From contig JAUVLU010000022.1 in the NCBI GenBank assembly GCA_030600585.1, positions 1 to 43,648 on the forward strand: a stretch of DNA of 43,648 nucleotides, read 5' to 3'. This DNA is from Candidatus Cloacimonadota bacterium. Its GTDB lineage: Bacteria > Cloacimonadota > Cloacimonadia > Cloacimonadales > TCS61. Both the position numbers and the translations under genes were made by a program. Every line of letters begins with the position of its first letter. Position 1 is the stretch's first letter. This document shows positions 1 through 6,391 of the stretch, one piece after another. The notes below the pieces were generated by a model. That model saw nothing but the letters and a program-made list of their open reading frames with translations. It was not told the DNA's origin and did no database searches.

Positions 1-183
1 TTTTTAAAAAATAGAATAAATGAACTTCTTCACAAACATACACAACAATCATTAAAAAGAATTGAAAAAGATACTGATCGTAATTTCTTCATGGGACCTG
101 AAGAAGCTAAAAAATATGGGATCATTGACGAAGTAATTGCGACTAGAAAAGATTCAATTTTAGCAGGAAAATCTGGAGAGTAG
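1..183 (+). CDS. clpP: ATP-dependent Clp protease proteolytic subunit (3' end)
   Basis: The window opens inside this gene, so only the last 60 codons are present (frame 1, stop TAG at 181-183). The tail reads [19 protein letters not shown], then [20 protein letters not shown]. This is the ClpP C-terminal helix and the conserved DRxxFMxxEEAxxYGxID block, which includes the catalytic-triad Asp of the DR pair. ClpP forms the tetradecameric serine-protease chamber that degrades substrates unfolded by ClpX. clpX begins two bases after the stop, so the two are almost certainly one transcript. The active-site Ser and His lie outside the window. Identification is secure despite the truncation. Confidence 0.93.
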   Translation, partial: FLKNRINELLHKHTQQSLKRIEKDTDRNFFMGPEEAKKYGIIDEVIATRKDSILAGKSGE

Positions 184-184
184 T

Positions 185-1414
185 ATGGAACAACAAAACA
201 AATGCTCATTCTGCGGTCGATCTGAAGTTGAAACAAATTATCTTATTAAAGGTATAAGTGGAAATATTTGTGAAGAATGCATAAAGATGTGTTCCACGAT
301 TATAGAATCTGAATTTCAGAAAAAAGAGATGGATAACTTCATTCTGCCTACACCAAAAGAAATCCATGAACTTCTAAATCAGTATGTGATCGGTCAGGAA
401 AAAGCTAAAAAAATAATCTCTGTTTCAGTTTATAATCATTATAAAAGGATCTTTAAGCAAGATACGAAAAGTGATATCGATATTGAGAAGAGTAATATTT
501 TAATGATCGGACCAACCGGTTCCGGTAAAACTCTCATTGCACAAACACTGGCGCGAATTCTCAAGGTTCCTTTTGCTATTTCTGATGCGACAACCTTAAC
601 CGAAGCAGGATATGTTGGTGAAGATGTAGAAAACATTCTGGTCAGGCTCCTGCAAAACGCCGATTACGATATTGAAAAAGCTGAAAAAGGAATTATCTAT
701 ATTGATGAACTTGATAAGATCGCCAGAAAATCTGAGACACCGTCAATAACGAGAGATGTTTCCGGTGAAGGTGTTCAGCAGGCATTATTAAAGATCTTAG
801 AAGGCGCAAAAGTTAATGTCCCTCCTAAAGGCGGCAGGAAACATCCGCAACAGGAATTCATCGAGATAAATACAAAAAACATCCTGTTTATCACGGGTGG
901 TGCATTTTTCGGGTTAGATAAGGTAATACAAAATCGACTTAAGAAAAAAGCTGTCGGATTTGATGCGGATATAATTTCCAAAAAAGATATAGATCCGGAT
1001 TTCTTTAGTAAAACAATACCAAATGACCTGGTGAAATATGGTCTGATCCCGGAATTAGTCGGGCGTATTCCTGTAATATCCTCTTTACACGAACTTGATG
1101 AAGAAGCTCTTGTTGCAATTCTAACCAAGCCCAAGAACGCTATTTGCAAGCAATATACAAAATTATTCGAAATTGAGAATGTGAAACTCGATTTTGGAAT
1201 TGATGCTCTCAAAGAAATTGCTCATTTGGCAATTAAACAAAAAACCGGAGCTCGTGGATTACGTGCAATAATGGAAAAATTTATGCTTGATATTATGTAT
1301 GAAATTCCCGAGATAAGTAATATAAAAGAGTGCTTTATTTCAGCAGATGTTGTTCTTGGAAAGACAGATCCGGTATTTTCTTATGAGGACAAAAAAAAGG
1401 AGCAGTCTGCTTAA
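185..1414 (+). CDS. clpX: ClpX, ATP-dependent unfoldase of the ClpXP protease
   Basis: The 409-residue protein has the usual ClpX length and order. An N-terminal C4 zinc-binding domain (C7, C10, C29, C32) serves for dimerisation and substrate or adaptor binding. An AAA+ module follows, with Walker A GPTGSGKT at 109-116, the GYVGEDVE pore loop shortly after, and Walker [10 protein letters not shown]. The AAA+ small domain carries the sensor-2 motif [10 protein letters not shown] near the C-terminus. ClpX unfolds tagged proteins and threads them into ClpP. The ATG at 185 lies two bases after the clpP stop, so translation is probably coupled. The motif set is complete and nothing looks degenerate. 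Confidence 0.97.
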   Translation: MEQQNKCSFCGRSEVETNYLIKGISGNICEECIKMCSTIIESEFQKKEMDNFILPTPKEIHELLNQYVIGQEKAKKIISVSVYNHYKRIFKQDTKSDIDIEKSNILMIGPTGSGKTLIAQTLARILKVPFAISDATTLTEAGYVGEDVENILVRLLQNADYDIEKAEKGIIYIDELDKIARKSETPSITRDVSGEGVQQALLKILEGAKVNVPPKGGRKHPQQEFIEINTKNILFITGGAFFGLDKVIQNRLKKKAVGFDADIISKKDIDPDFFSKTIPNDLVKYGLIPELVGRIPVISSLHELDEEALVAILTKPKNAICKQYTKLFEIENVKLDFGIDALKEIAHLAIKQKTGARGLRAIMEKFMLDIMYEIPEISNIKECFISADVVLGKTDPVFSYEDKKKEQSA

Positions 1415-1485
1415 GAAGCTGTTGAAAGAAATGTTTTCATCCTGAACTCGTGTCATCCTGCTTGCCAAGCCGAATCCCTCTGCTG

Positions 1486-1511
1486 TCTCCCTTTTAGTAA
1501 GAAAAGGGAGA
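1486..1511. repeat. Inverted repeat downstream of clpX
   Basis: The arms are TCTCCCTTTT and AAAAGGGAGA, 10 bp and perfect, with the 6-nt loop AGTAAG. No T-run follows on the plus strand, so it is not a textbook intrinsic terminator. It could still stabilise or end the clpPX transcript. Alternatively it belongs to the short hairpin repeats scattered through this genome. Confidence 0.6.
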
Positions 1512-1677
1512 TCATAAGAAGCCGTTGGAAGAATTGATTTGAGATTTTCGATTAACAATTATACGATTTGAGAATTAAAAATTCTGTCTTTCCGTCAAAA
1601 GCCGGACACAGTCTGAGGATTGTCAGCCTAAGGCTGATAAAAACATACATAGACATTCGACGACTTGTCACGGCGTA

Positions 1678-1694
1678 GTCCCGAAAATCGGGAC
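1678..1694. repeat. GTCCCGA-AAA-TCGGGAC hairpin element
   Basis: The 7-bp arms are perfect with a 3-nt loop. Close relatives occur at 9518-9535 (TCCCGAAA/TTTCGGGA) and 40949-40964 (CCCCGAT/ATCGGGG). All three are in non-coding accessory spacers, which marks a dispersed repeat family and not a local regulatory site. Confidence 0.6.
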
Positions 1695-1806
1695 GAAGAC
1701 GGAAGAATCTCAGTTTTTTTTAGTTCTCGTTACTCCGGCACTTGACGGATTGTCTTCGTAACGCTGAACAACACAGAATAATTATTACAGAATATGTTTT
1801 ATACTC

Positions 1807-1824
1807 TACACGTAAAGACGTGTA
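1807..1824. repeat. TACACGT-AAAG-ACGTGTA hairpin
   Basis: The 7-bp arms are perfect around the loop AAAG. The GTAAAGACG core recalls the GTAAAGACG hairpins embedded in hsdM (3385) and hsdS (5595), so it may be an intergenic member of the same palindrome family. Confidence 0.5.
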
Positions 1825-1888
1825 ATTTATTTTCTAATTGACATTTAATAATAATATTTACAAATTAGGTTTTGATTTTAATAATTAA

Positions 1889-2077
1889 TTTGCAACATTG
1901 GAATTTAGGAGAGAAGATTTGAGGTTTATACAGAAGATTTGGGGACATAAAAGTTCAAAAATAAAAAATGACGGTGTAAATGGCGGTGTAGATGACGGAG
2001 TAAATCAAGTTTTTAAGTTCATCGAATCCAATCCAAAAATTAAAGTTAAAAATATACAAAATTGTAGCATAAAATAG
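1889..2077 (+). pseudogene. C-terminal remnant of a regulator with a GVNGGVN-type linker
   Basis: This open frame has no plausible start. It encodes KNDGVNGGVDDGVNQVFKF, then IESNPKIKVKNIQ, and stops at 2075-2077. Repeated GVN/GGV units followed by a short winged-helix-like tail are, to my knowledge, typical of the C-termini of AlbA_2/RecG-like putative transcriptional regulators and some Fic proteins. The rest of such a protein (400 or more residues) is missing upstream, where the frame runs into a TAA at 1886-1888. I read it as debris from a gene lost when the island was remodelled. It could instead be a small expressed ORF, but no ribosome-binding site supports that. Confidence 0.5.
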
Positions 2078-2108
2078 AAGAGTTAAAAAAAGATTAAGGA
2101 TAACTGGA

Positions 2109-3929
2109 ATGAACTTTAAAGAGAAAGCAAATTTGATCTGGAGTGTTGCAGATTTACTTCGTGGTGATTACAAACAATCTGATTACGGAAAGGTGATTTT
2201 ACCGCTAACCGTTTTGAGACGTTTGGATTGCGTCCTTGCTCCGACAAAACAAAAAGTGTTAAATTATCTGCCAAAAATAAAATCGTCCGCAACTGACAGC
2301 ACGAAAGATTTGATTCTAAATAGTAAAGCTGGTCATAATTTTCATAATCGAAGCCAATTTGATTTTGCAAAACTAAAAGCTGACCCAGATAATATTGCAG
2401 CAAACTTAAGAAATTACGTTACTGGTTTTTCTGCAAGTGCAAGAGAAATTATTGAATATTTCAATTTCGATGACCAAATAGAAAGAATGGACAATCCGCA
2501 AGCCGATATTCTTTTTCAGGTAATTACAAAATTTGCTGAGATTGATCTTTCCGATATGGAAAGTATGGAAATGGGATATGTTTTTGAAGAATTAATAAGA
2601 AGATTTTCCGAGCAATCTAACGAGACAGCAGGAGAACATTTTACTCCAAGAGAAGTAATAAAACTAATGGTGAACCTTCTCTTCATCGCTGATAATGACA
2701 TTCTAACAAAAGATGGAATTGTAAAAACTTTATACGATCCTGCTTGCGGAACAGGTGGAATGCTTTCGGTTGCAGAAAAACATCTTAATGATTTTAACAG
2801 CAAAGCAAAACTTGAAGTATTCGGTCAGGAGATAAATCCTGAATCTTACGCAATCTGCAAATCCGATATGCTGATAAAATCTCAAAATCCTTCCAATATT
2901 AAATTCGGAAATACATTTACCTTTGATGCACTTTATGATGAAAAATTTGATTATATGCTCTCAAATCCTCCCTTTGGTGTAGATTGGAAAAAAGCAAAAA
3001 ATATCATTAAAGCTGAATTTGATAACAAAGGATACTCAGGCAGATTCGGTGCAGGTTTACCAAGAATTAATGATGGTGCACTACTCTTTCTGCAACATAT
3101 GATTTCCAAAATGAAACCAAGCGGAACCAGAATAGGAATTGTATTTAACGGTTCACCATTATTTACGGGACAAGCAGGAAGCGGTGAAAGCAACATCCGA
3201 AAGTGGATAATTGAAAACGATTGGTTAGAAGCCATTATTGCTCTTCCCGACCAGCTCTTTTATAATACGGGAATTTCAACTTACATCTGGATTCTTAACA
3301 ACAACAAAGATCACGAACGAAAAGGAAAAATCCAACTGATCAATGCAACAGGTGCAAAAGATGATGAATTGATAAAAGGTGTAAAGACGCAAGATATTGC
3401 GTCTCTGACAGAAAACCGTTTCTATGAAAAGATGACCAGAAGTTTGGGAAACAAAAGAAAGAAAATTGCAGAAAACGGAGAAGAAAAAGGAATCGGATTC
3501 ATCACAAAACTTTACGGTGATTATGTAGAAAATGAATTTGTGAAAATTTATCCGAATGAATTTTTTGGTTATCAAAGAATTACTGTTGAGCAACCCCAAA
3601 AAGATGAGAACGGTAAGATTATCCGAGATAAAAAAGGAAAACTAAAACCTGACGCAACTTTAAGAGATTATGAAAATATTCCATTCCTAAAGAAGCAAAA
3701 AGACGGAAAATTAGTTCAGCAAACTATCGCAGAATATTTTGAACGAGAAGTTGTTCCGCATCTTCCAAATGCTTGGATAGATAAAAGCAAAACAAAAATC
3801 GGTTATGAAATAAATTTCACAAAATACTTTTATGAATTCAAAAAACTTCGTTCGCTTACAGAAATAAAAGCTGACATTTTGGCATTGGAAGAAGAAACTG
3901 CAAACCTTGAAAAAGGTGTTTTATTATGA
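2109..3929 (+). CDS. hsdM: Type I restriction-modification DNA methyltransferase subunit (HsdM)
   Basis: The 606-residue protein is an N6-adenine methyltransferase subunit. The N-terminal HsdM_N helical domain opens with KANLIWSVADLLRGDYKQSDYG (20 or so residues; the key part is SVADLLRGD). The SAM-binding motif I DPACGTGG is at 210-217 and the catalytic motif IV NPPF at 286-289. The C-terminal region (about 450-606) ends in a coiled coil that should contact HsdS. With HsdS it modifies the target site, and with HsdR it restricts unmodified DNA. AAGGA about ten bases upstream supports the ATG. The stop overlaps the next start (ATGA). Odd: codons around 3385-3404 contain a perfect palindrome, described separately. 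Confidence 0.95.
   Translation: MNFKEKANLIWSVADLLRGDYKQSDYGKVILPLTVLRRLDCVLAPTKQKVLNYLPKIKSSATDSTKDLILNSKAGHNFHNRSQFDFAKLKADPDNIAANLRNYVTGFSASAREIIEYFNFDDQIERMDNPQADILFQVITKFAEIDLSDMESMEMGYVFEELIRRFSEQSNETAGEHFTPREVIKLMVNLLFIADNDILTKDGIVKTLYDPACGTGGMLSVAEKHLNDFNSKAKLEVFGQEINPESYAICKSDMLIKSQNPSNIKFGNTFTFDALYDEKFDYMLSNPPFGVDWKKAKNIIKAEFDNKGYSGRFGAGLPRINDGALLFLQHMISKMKPSGTRIGIVFNGSPLFTGQAGSGESNIRKWIIENDWLEAIIALPDQLFYNTGISTYIWILNNNKDHERKGKIQLINATGAKDDELIKGVKTQDIASLTENRFYEKMTRSLGNKRKKIAENGEEKGIGFITKLYGDYVENEFVKIYPNEFFGYQRITVEQPQKDENGKIIRDKKGKLKPDATLRDYENIPFLKKQKDGKLVQQTIAEYFEREVVPHLPNAWIDKSKTKIGYEINFTKYFYEFKKLRSLTEIKADILALEEETANLEKGVLL
3385..3404. repeat. Palindromic element inside hsdM
   Basis: Arms AGACGCAA and TTGCGTCT (8 bp, perfect) flank the loop GATA. 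The element lies wholly within hsdM codons and reads through in frame as roughly KTQDIAS. AGACGCAA...TTGCGTCT hairpins are, from memory, common dispersed intergenic repeats in several bacterial groups. Finding one in a coding frame suggests an insertion the protein tolerated. The site lies in the C-terminal part, after the catalytic motifs. Confidence 0.6.
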
Positions 3930-4951
3930 AAAACAAAATCATAAATAAACAGGATTTAATAGGTAATGAGCTGCAATTCAGATATATTATTGATTTGATT
4001 GCTCAGACAAAACAGCGAGTATATAAAACAGCAAATACACAACTAATTGATCTGTATTGGAGTATCGGAAAATATCTGCATAAGCAAGTCGAAGAGAACA
4101 GTTGGGGAAAATCGATAATTAAACAACTCTCACAATTTATTCAAGATTCACATCCGAATATAAAAGGATTTTCCTCCCAGAATTTATGGCGAATGAAGCA
4201 ACTTTTTGAATATTATAAAGATTTTCCAAAACTCTCGACGGTGTTGAGAGAAATCCCTTGGTCTCATAATATACGGATTTTATCTTCTGCGAAAAGTGTT
4301 GAGGAAAAAGAGTTCTACATTCGATTGGCAATAAAGGAACGGCTTTCTTTCAGAGAATTGGAAAGGCAAATTAATAGTTCTTATTTTGAAAGAGTGATGT
4401 TAGGAAATTCAAAACTCTCAACAGTGTCGAGAGAATTGCCGCAGAATATCACCAATGTATTTAAAGATACTTATGTTTTGGAAATGTTTCAACTTCCATC
4501 GTCTCATTCCGAAAAAGATTTGAAACATAAAATATGCAAAAATATTAGTTCCTTTTTACTTGAATTCGGTCGTGACTTTGCCTTTATGGGTGAAGAATAT
4601 CCTCTTCAAGTAGGAAATCAGGATTTTGCAGTCGATTTACTTTTCTATCACAGAAACTTACAGTGCTTAGTGGCAATTGAATTGAAAACTGAAAAATTCA
4701 AACCTGCACATCTCGGACAACTGAACTTTTATCTTGAAGCCCTCGACCGTGATGTAAAAACACCAACAGAAAATCCGAGCATTGGAATTTTGCTCTGCAA
4801 AGGAAAAGATGATATTGTTGTGGAATATGCTTTAAGTAGAAATCTTTCTCCCACTCTAATTGCCGATTATAAAACACAACTGCCAAATAAAAAATTGCTC
4901 CAACAAAAATGGCAGGAAATTTTGGAACAATTTGATAACAGTGATGATTAA
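3926..4951 (+). CDS. DUF1016 (YhcG-type) protein with PD-(D/E)XK nuclease domain
   Basis: The 341-residue protein belongs to the YhcG/DUF1016 family. The N-terminal part (about 15-180) has the family's helical DUF1016_N features, including LYWSIGKYLHKQ, FSSQNLWRMKQLFEYY and PWSHNI. The C-terminal part is a PD-(D/E)XK nuclease fold, with D237 in AVDLLFYHRNL and E252-x-K254 in AIELKTEKF. The family often sits beside or inside type I R-M operons. Its role there is not settled; nuclease activity is inferred from the motif. It overlaps hsdM by four bases and hsdS begins within its stop codon, so it is a full member of the operon. Two copies of one palindromic element are embedded in its frame (4232-4250 and 4415-4433). 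Confidence 0.9.
   Translation: MKNKIINKQDLIGNELQFRYIIDLIAQTKQRVYKTANTQLIDLYWSIGKYLHKQVEENSWGKSIIKQLSQFIQDSHPNIKGFSSQNLWRMKQLFEYYKDFPKLSTVLREIPWSHNIRILSSAKSVEEKEFYIRLAIKERLSFRELERQINSSYFERVMLGNSKLSTVSRELPQNITNVFKDTYVLEMFQLPSSHSEKDLKHKICKNISSFLLEFGRDFAFMGEEYPLQVGNQDFAVDLLFYHRNLQCLVAIELKTEKFKPAHLGQLNFYLEALDRDVKTPTENPSIGILLCKGKDDIVVEYALSRNLSPTLIADYKTQLPNKKLLQQKWQEILEQFDNSDD
4232..4250. repeat. Palindromic element in the DUF1016 gene, copy 1
   Basis: CTCTCGAC-GGT-GTTGAGAG: 8-bp arms with one G-U wobble. It is translated as part of LSTVLREI. The reverse complement of the second copy (4415-4433) matches this one at nearly every base, so the two are inverted copies of one element. Confidence 0.65.
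4415..4433. repeat. Palindromic element in the DUF1016 gene, copy 2 (inverted)
   Basis: CTCTCAAC-AGT-GTCGAGAG, translated as part of LSTVSREL. It is the inverted counterpart of the copy at 4232-4250. Because the element is nearly self-complementary, both orientations encode a similar LSTVxRE peptide in this frame. Confidence 0.65.
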
Positions 4952-6282
4952 TGAAAAAATACGATAAATATAAAGACTGCGGAATTGAATGGATTGGAGA
5001 AATTCCTGAACATTGGGAAGTGAAGAAGTTAAAATATATTGCTAAAATTAAGACAGGATATACACCGTCAAAAAATGATGCAGCAAATTATTCTGATGAT
5101 GGGACAATTTGGGTAAAGCCTGATATTTTAAATCAATTTGTTTCAATTACTAATTCCAATGAGAAGATTTCAGAACAAGGAATTAAGAGACAAAATATTA
5201 TTCCAAAAGGTTCTGTTTTAGTTTGTTGTATTGGGTCAATTGGTAAGTTTGGAGTTGCAGGAATTGATTTAGTAACAAATCAACAAATAAATTCATTGAT
5301 TTTCAAACATTATGTGATTTCTGATTTTGGTAAATTTATTATTTCAGCGTCCAAGTTTGAGCATATTAAGCAAGCAAATGGTAATGTAGTTAAAATATTA
5401 AATACAGAAGGACAAAGTAGAATTGTCTTTGCCATCCCATCCAAACCAGAACAAACCGCAATCGCCAACTTCCTTGACCGCAAAACAGCAGAAATAGATA
5501 ACTTGATTACCCAAAAAGAAAAACTGCTCAAACTCTACGATGAAGAAAAAACTGCCATAATCAACCAAGCTGTTACAAAAGGTGTCCCTCGTAAAGACGG
5601 AAAATCTTCCGTCTCCTTTAAAGACAGCGGTGTTGAATGGCTGGGTCAAATTCCTGAGCATTGGGAAGTGAAGAGAGTTAAGCATTTATGTTATGTAAAG
5701 GGTCGTGTTGGTTGGAAAGGATTAAAATCAAGCGAATTTTTGCAAGAAAGTTATTCATATTTAGTAACTGGAATTGATTTTAAAACAAGTAGAATAAATT
5801 GGAAAAACTGTTATCAAATCGATAAAGAAAGATATGAAGAAGATCCATATATTCAATTAAAAAATTACGACTTACTAATTACAAAAGATGGAACAATTGG
5901 TAAACTTGCAATTGTAGAAGATTTAAATAAACCTGCTTGTTTAAATAGCGGAATTTTTGTTGTTAGATCTTTATTAAATTCTTTTTCGACAGAATTTCTG
6001 TATTGGATTTTATTTTCTAATGTTTTTAAGAAATTTAATTCTTATACTTCTTATGGTTCTACAATTCAGCATTTATATCAGAATGTTTTTATAGAATTTG
6101 CATTTGGAGTGCCAAATATTGAAGAACAAACCGCCATCGTCCAACACATCGAAACCAAAACAAACAAAATAAATACCAAAATAACCAAAACCGAGAAATT
6201 AATTGAATTATTGAAAGAATACAAAACCGCTTTGATCAGCGAAGTGGTAACAGGGAAAATTGATGTGAGGGAAGAAAAATGA
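4951..6282 (+). CDS. hsdS: Type I restriction-modification specificity subunit (HsdS)
   Basis: The 443-residue protein has the classic two-fold HsdS layout. Target-recognition domain 1 (about 10-165) opens with GIEWIGEIPEHWEVKKLKYI. A conserved helical region follows (PEQTAIANFLDRKTAEIDN onward, about 165-215). TRD2 (about 225-385) opens with GVEWLGQIPEHWEVKRVKHL. A second helical region starts at EEQTAIVQHIE. Each TRD reads one half of a bipartite DNA site and the helices set the spacing. The start overlaps the preceding stop (TAATG). The DNA encoding the two half-starts is strongly similar, which could allow recombination between halves. A palindromic element lies in the linker before TRD2. 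The recognition sequence cannot be read from the protein. Confidence 0.95.
   Translation: MKKYDKYKDCGIEWIGEIPEHWEVKKLKYIAKIKTGYTPSKNDAANYSDDGTIWVKPDILNQFVSITNSNEKISEQGIKRQNIIPKGSVLVCCIGSIGKFGVAGIDLVTNQQINSLIFKHYVISDFGKFIISASKFEHIKQANGNVVKILNTEGQSRIVFAIPSKPEQTAIANFLDRKTAEIDNLITQKEKLLKLYDEEKTAIINQAVTKGVPRKDGKSSVSFKDSGVEWLGQIPEHWEVKRVKHLCYVKGRVGWKGLKSSEFLQESYSYLVTGIDFKTSRINWKNCYQIDKERYEEDPYIQLKNYDLLITKDGTIGKLAIVEDLNKPACLNSGIFVVRSLLNSFSTEFLYWILFSNVFKKFNSYTSYGSTIQHLYQNVFIEFAFGVPNIEEQTAIVQHIETKTNKINTKITKTEKLIELLKEYKTALISEVVTGKIDVREEK
4972..5033 (+). repeat. hsdS half-repeat, first copy
   Basis: This codes for the entry to TRD1. The 62-bp segment is roughly four-fifths identical at DNA level to 5620-5681, which codes for the entry to TRD2. 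Such internal repeats in hsdS are known substrates for domain shuffling. No recombinase gene is adjacent here. Confidence 0.6.
5595..5614. repeat. Palindromic element in the hsdS inter-domain linker
   Basis: AGACGGAA-AATC-TTCCGTCT has 8-bp perfect arms and is translated as part of KDGKSSVS. It has the same AGACG(N)AA...TT(N)CGTCT plan as the element in hsdM (3385-3404). It sits between the first helical region and TRD2, where extra residues are probably harmless. Confidence 0.6.
5620..5681 (+). repeat. hsdS half-repeat, second copy
   Basis: This codes for the entry to TRD2 (KDSGVEWLGQIPEHWEVK) and is the partner of 4972-5033. It begins six bases after a palindromic element (5595-5614), so a hairpin sits right at the junction between the two halves of HsdS. 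Confidence 0.6.
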
Positions 6283-6299
6283 ACCACGAAAAGCAAGAC

Positions 6300-6316
6300 G
6301 GTGACAATTTGTCACC
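6300..6316. repeat. Inverted repeat between hsdS and hsdR
   Basis: GGTGACAA-T-TTGTCACC: 8-bp perfect arms around a single base. It lies in the 109-bp hsdS-hsdR gap, which is itself framed by imperfect inverted ends (AACCACGAAAAGCAAGAC at 6282-6299 and GTCTTGGTGTCTTTGTGGTT at 6351-6370). The whole gap may be one dispersed hairpin element. It is too short and loop-poor to judge as an operator, and no T-run follows. Confidence 0.55.
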
Positions 6317-6391
6317 AACTGAAACTCGAAAGTTTACTTTTTCATTTCGTGTCTTGGTGTCTTTGTGGTTAAAAAGATTAAGGAATAAAGA

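Larger units (their letters stand above)
1415..2108. other. Hairpin-rich 0.7-kb spacer between clpX and the restriction operon
   Basis: No intact gene is visible. The stretch holds a hairpin just after clpX (1486-1511), a near-copy of an 18-20 base segment (AAGAAGCTGTTGAAAGAA near 1413 and AAGAAGCCGTTGGAAGAA near 1517), TCAGCC-TAA-GGCTGA near 1622, a GTCCCGA/TCGGGAC hairpin (1678-1694), and a TACACGT/ACGTGTA hairpin (1807-1824). The phrase CCGTCAAAAGCCGGA near 1593 also occurs in the spacers at about 39.8 and 40.9 kb. The last part (1889-2077) encodes a gene remnant. The stretch marks the left edge of an accessory island. Confidence 0.7.
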
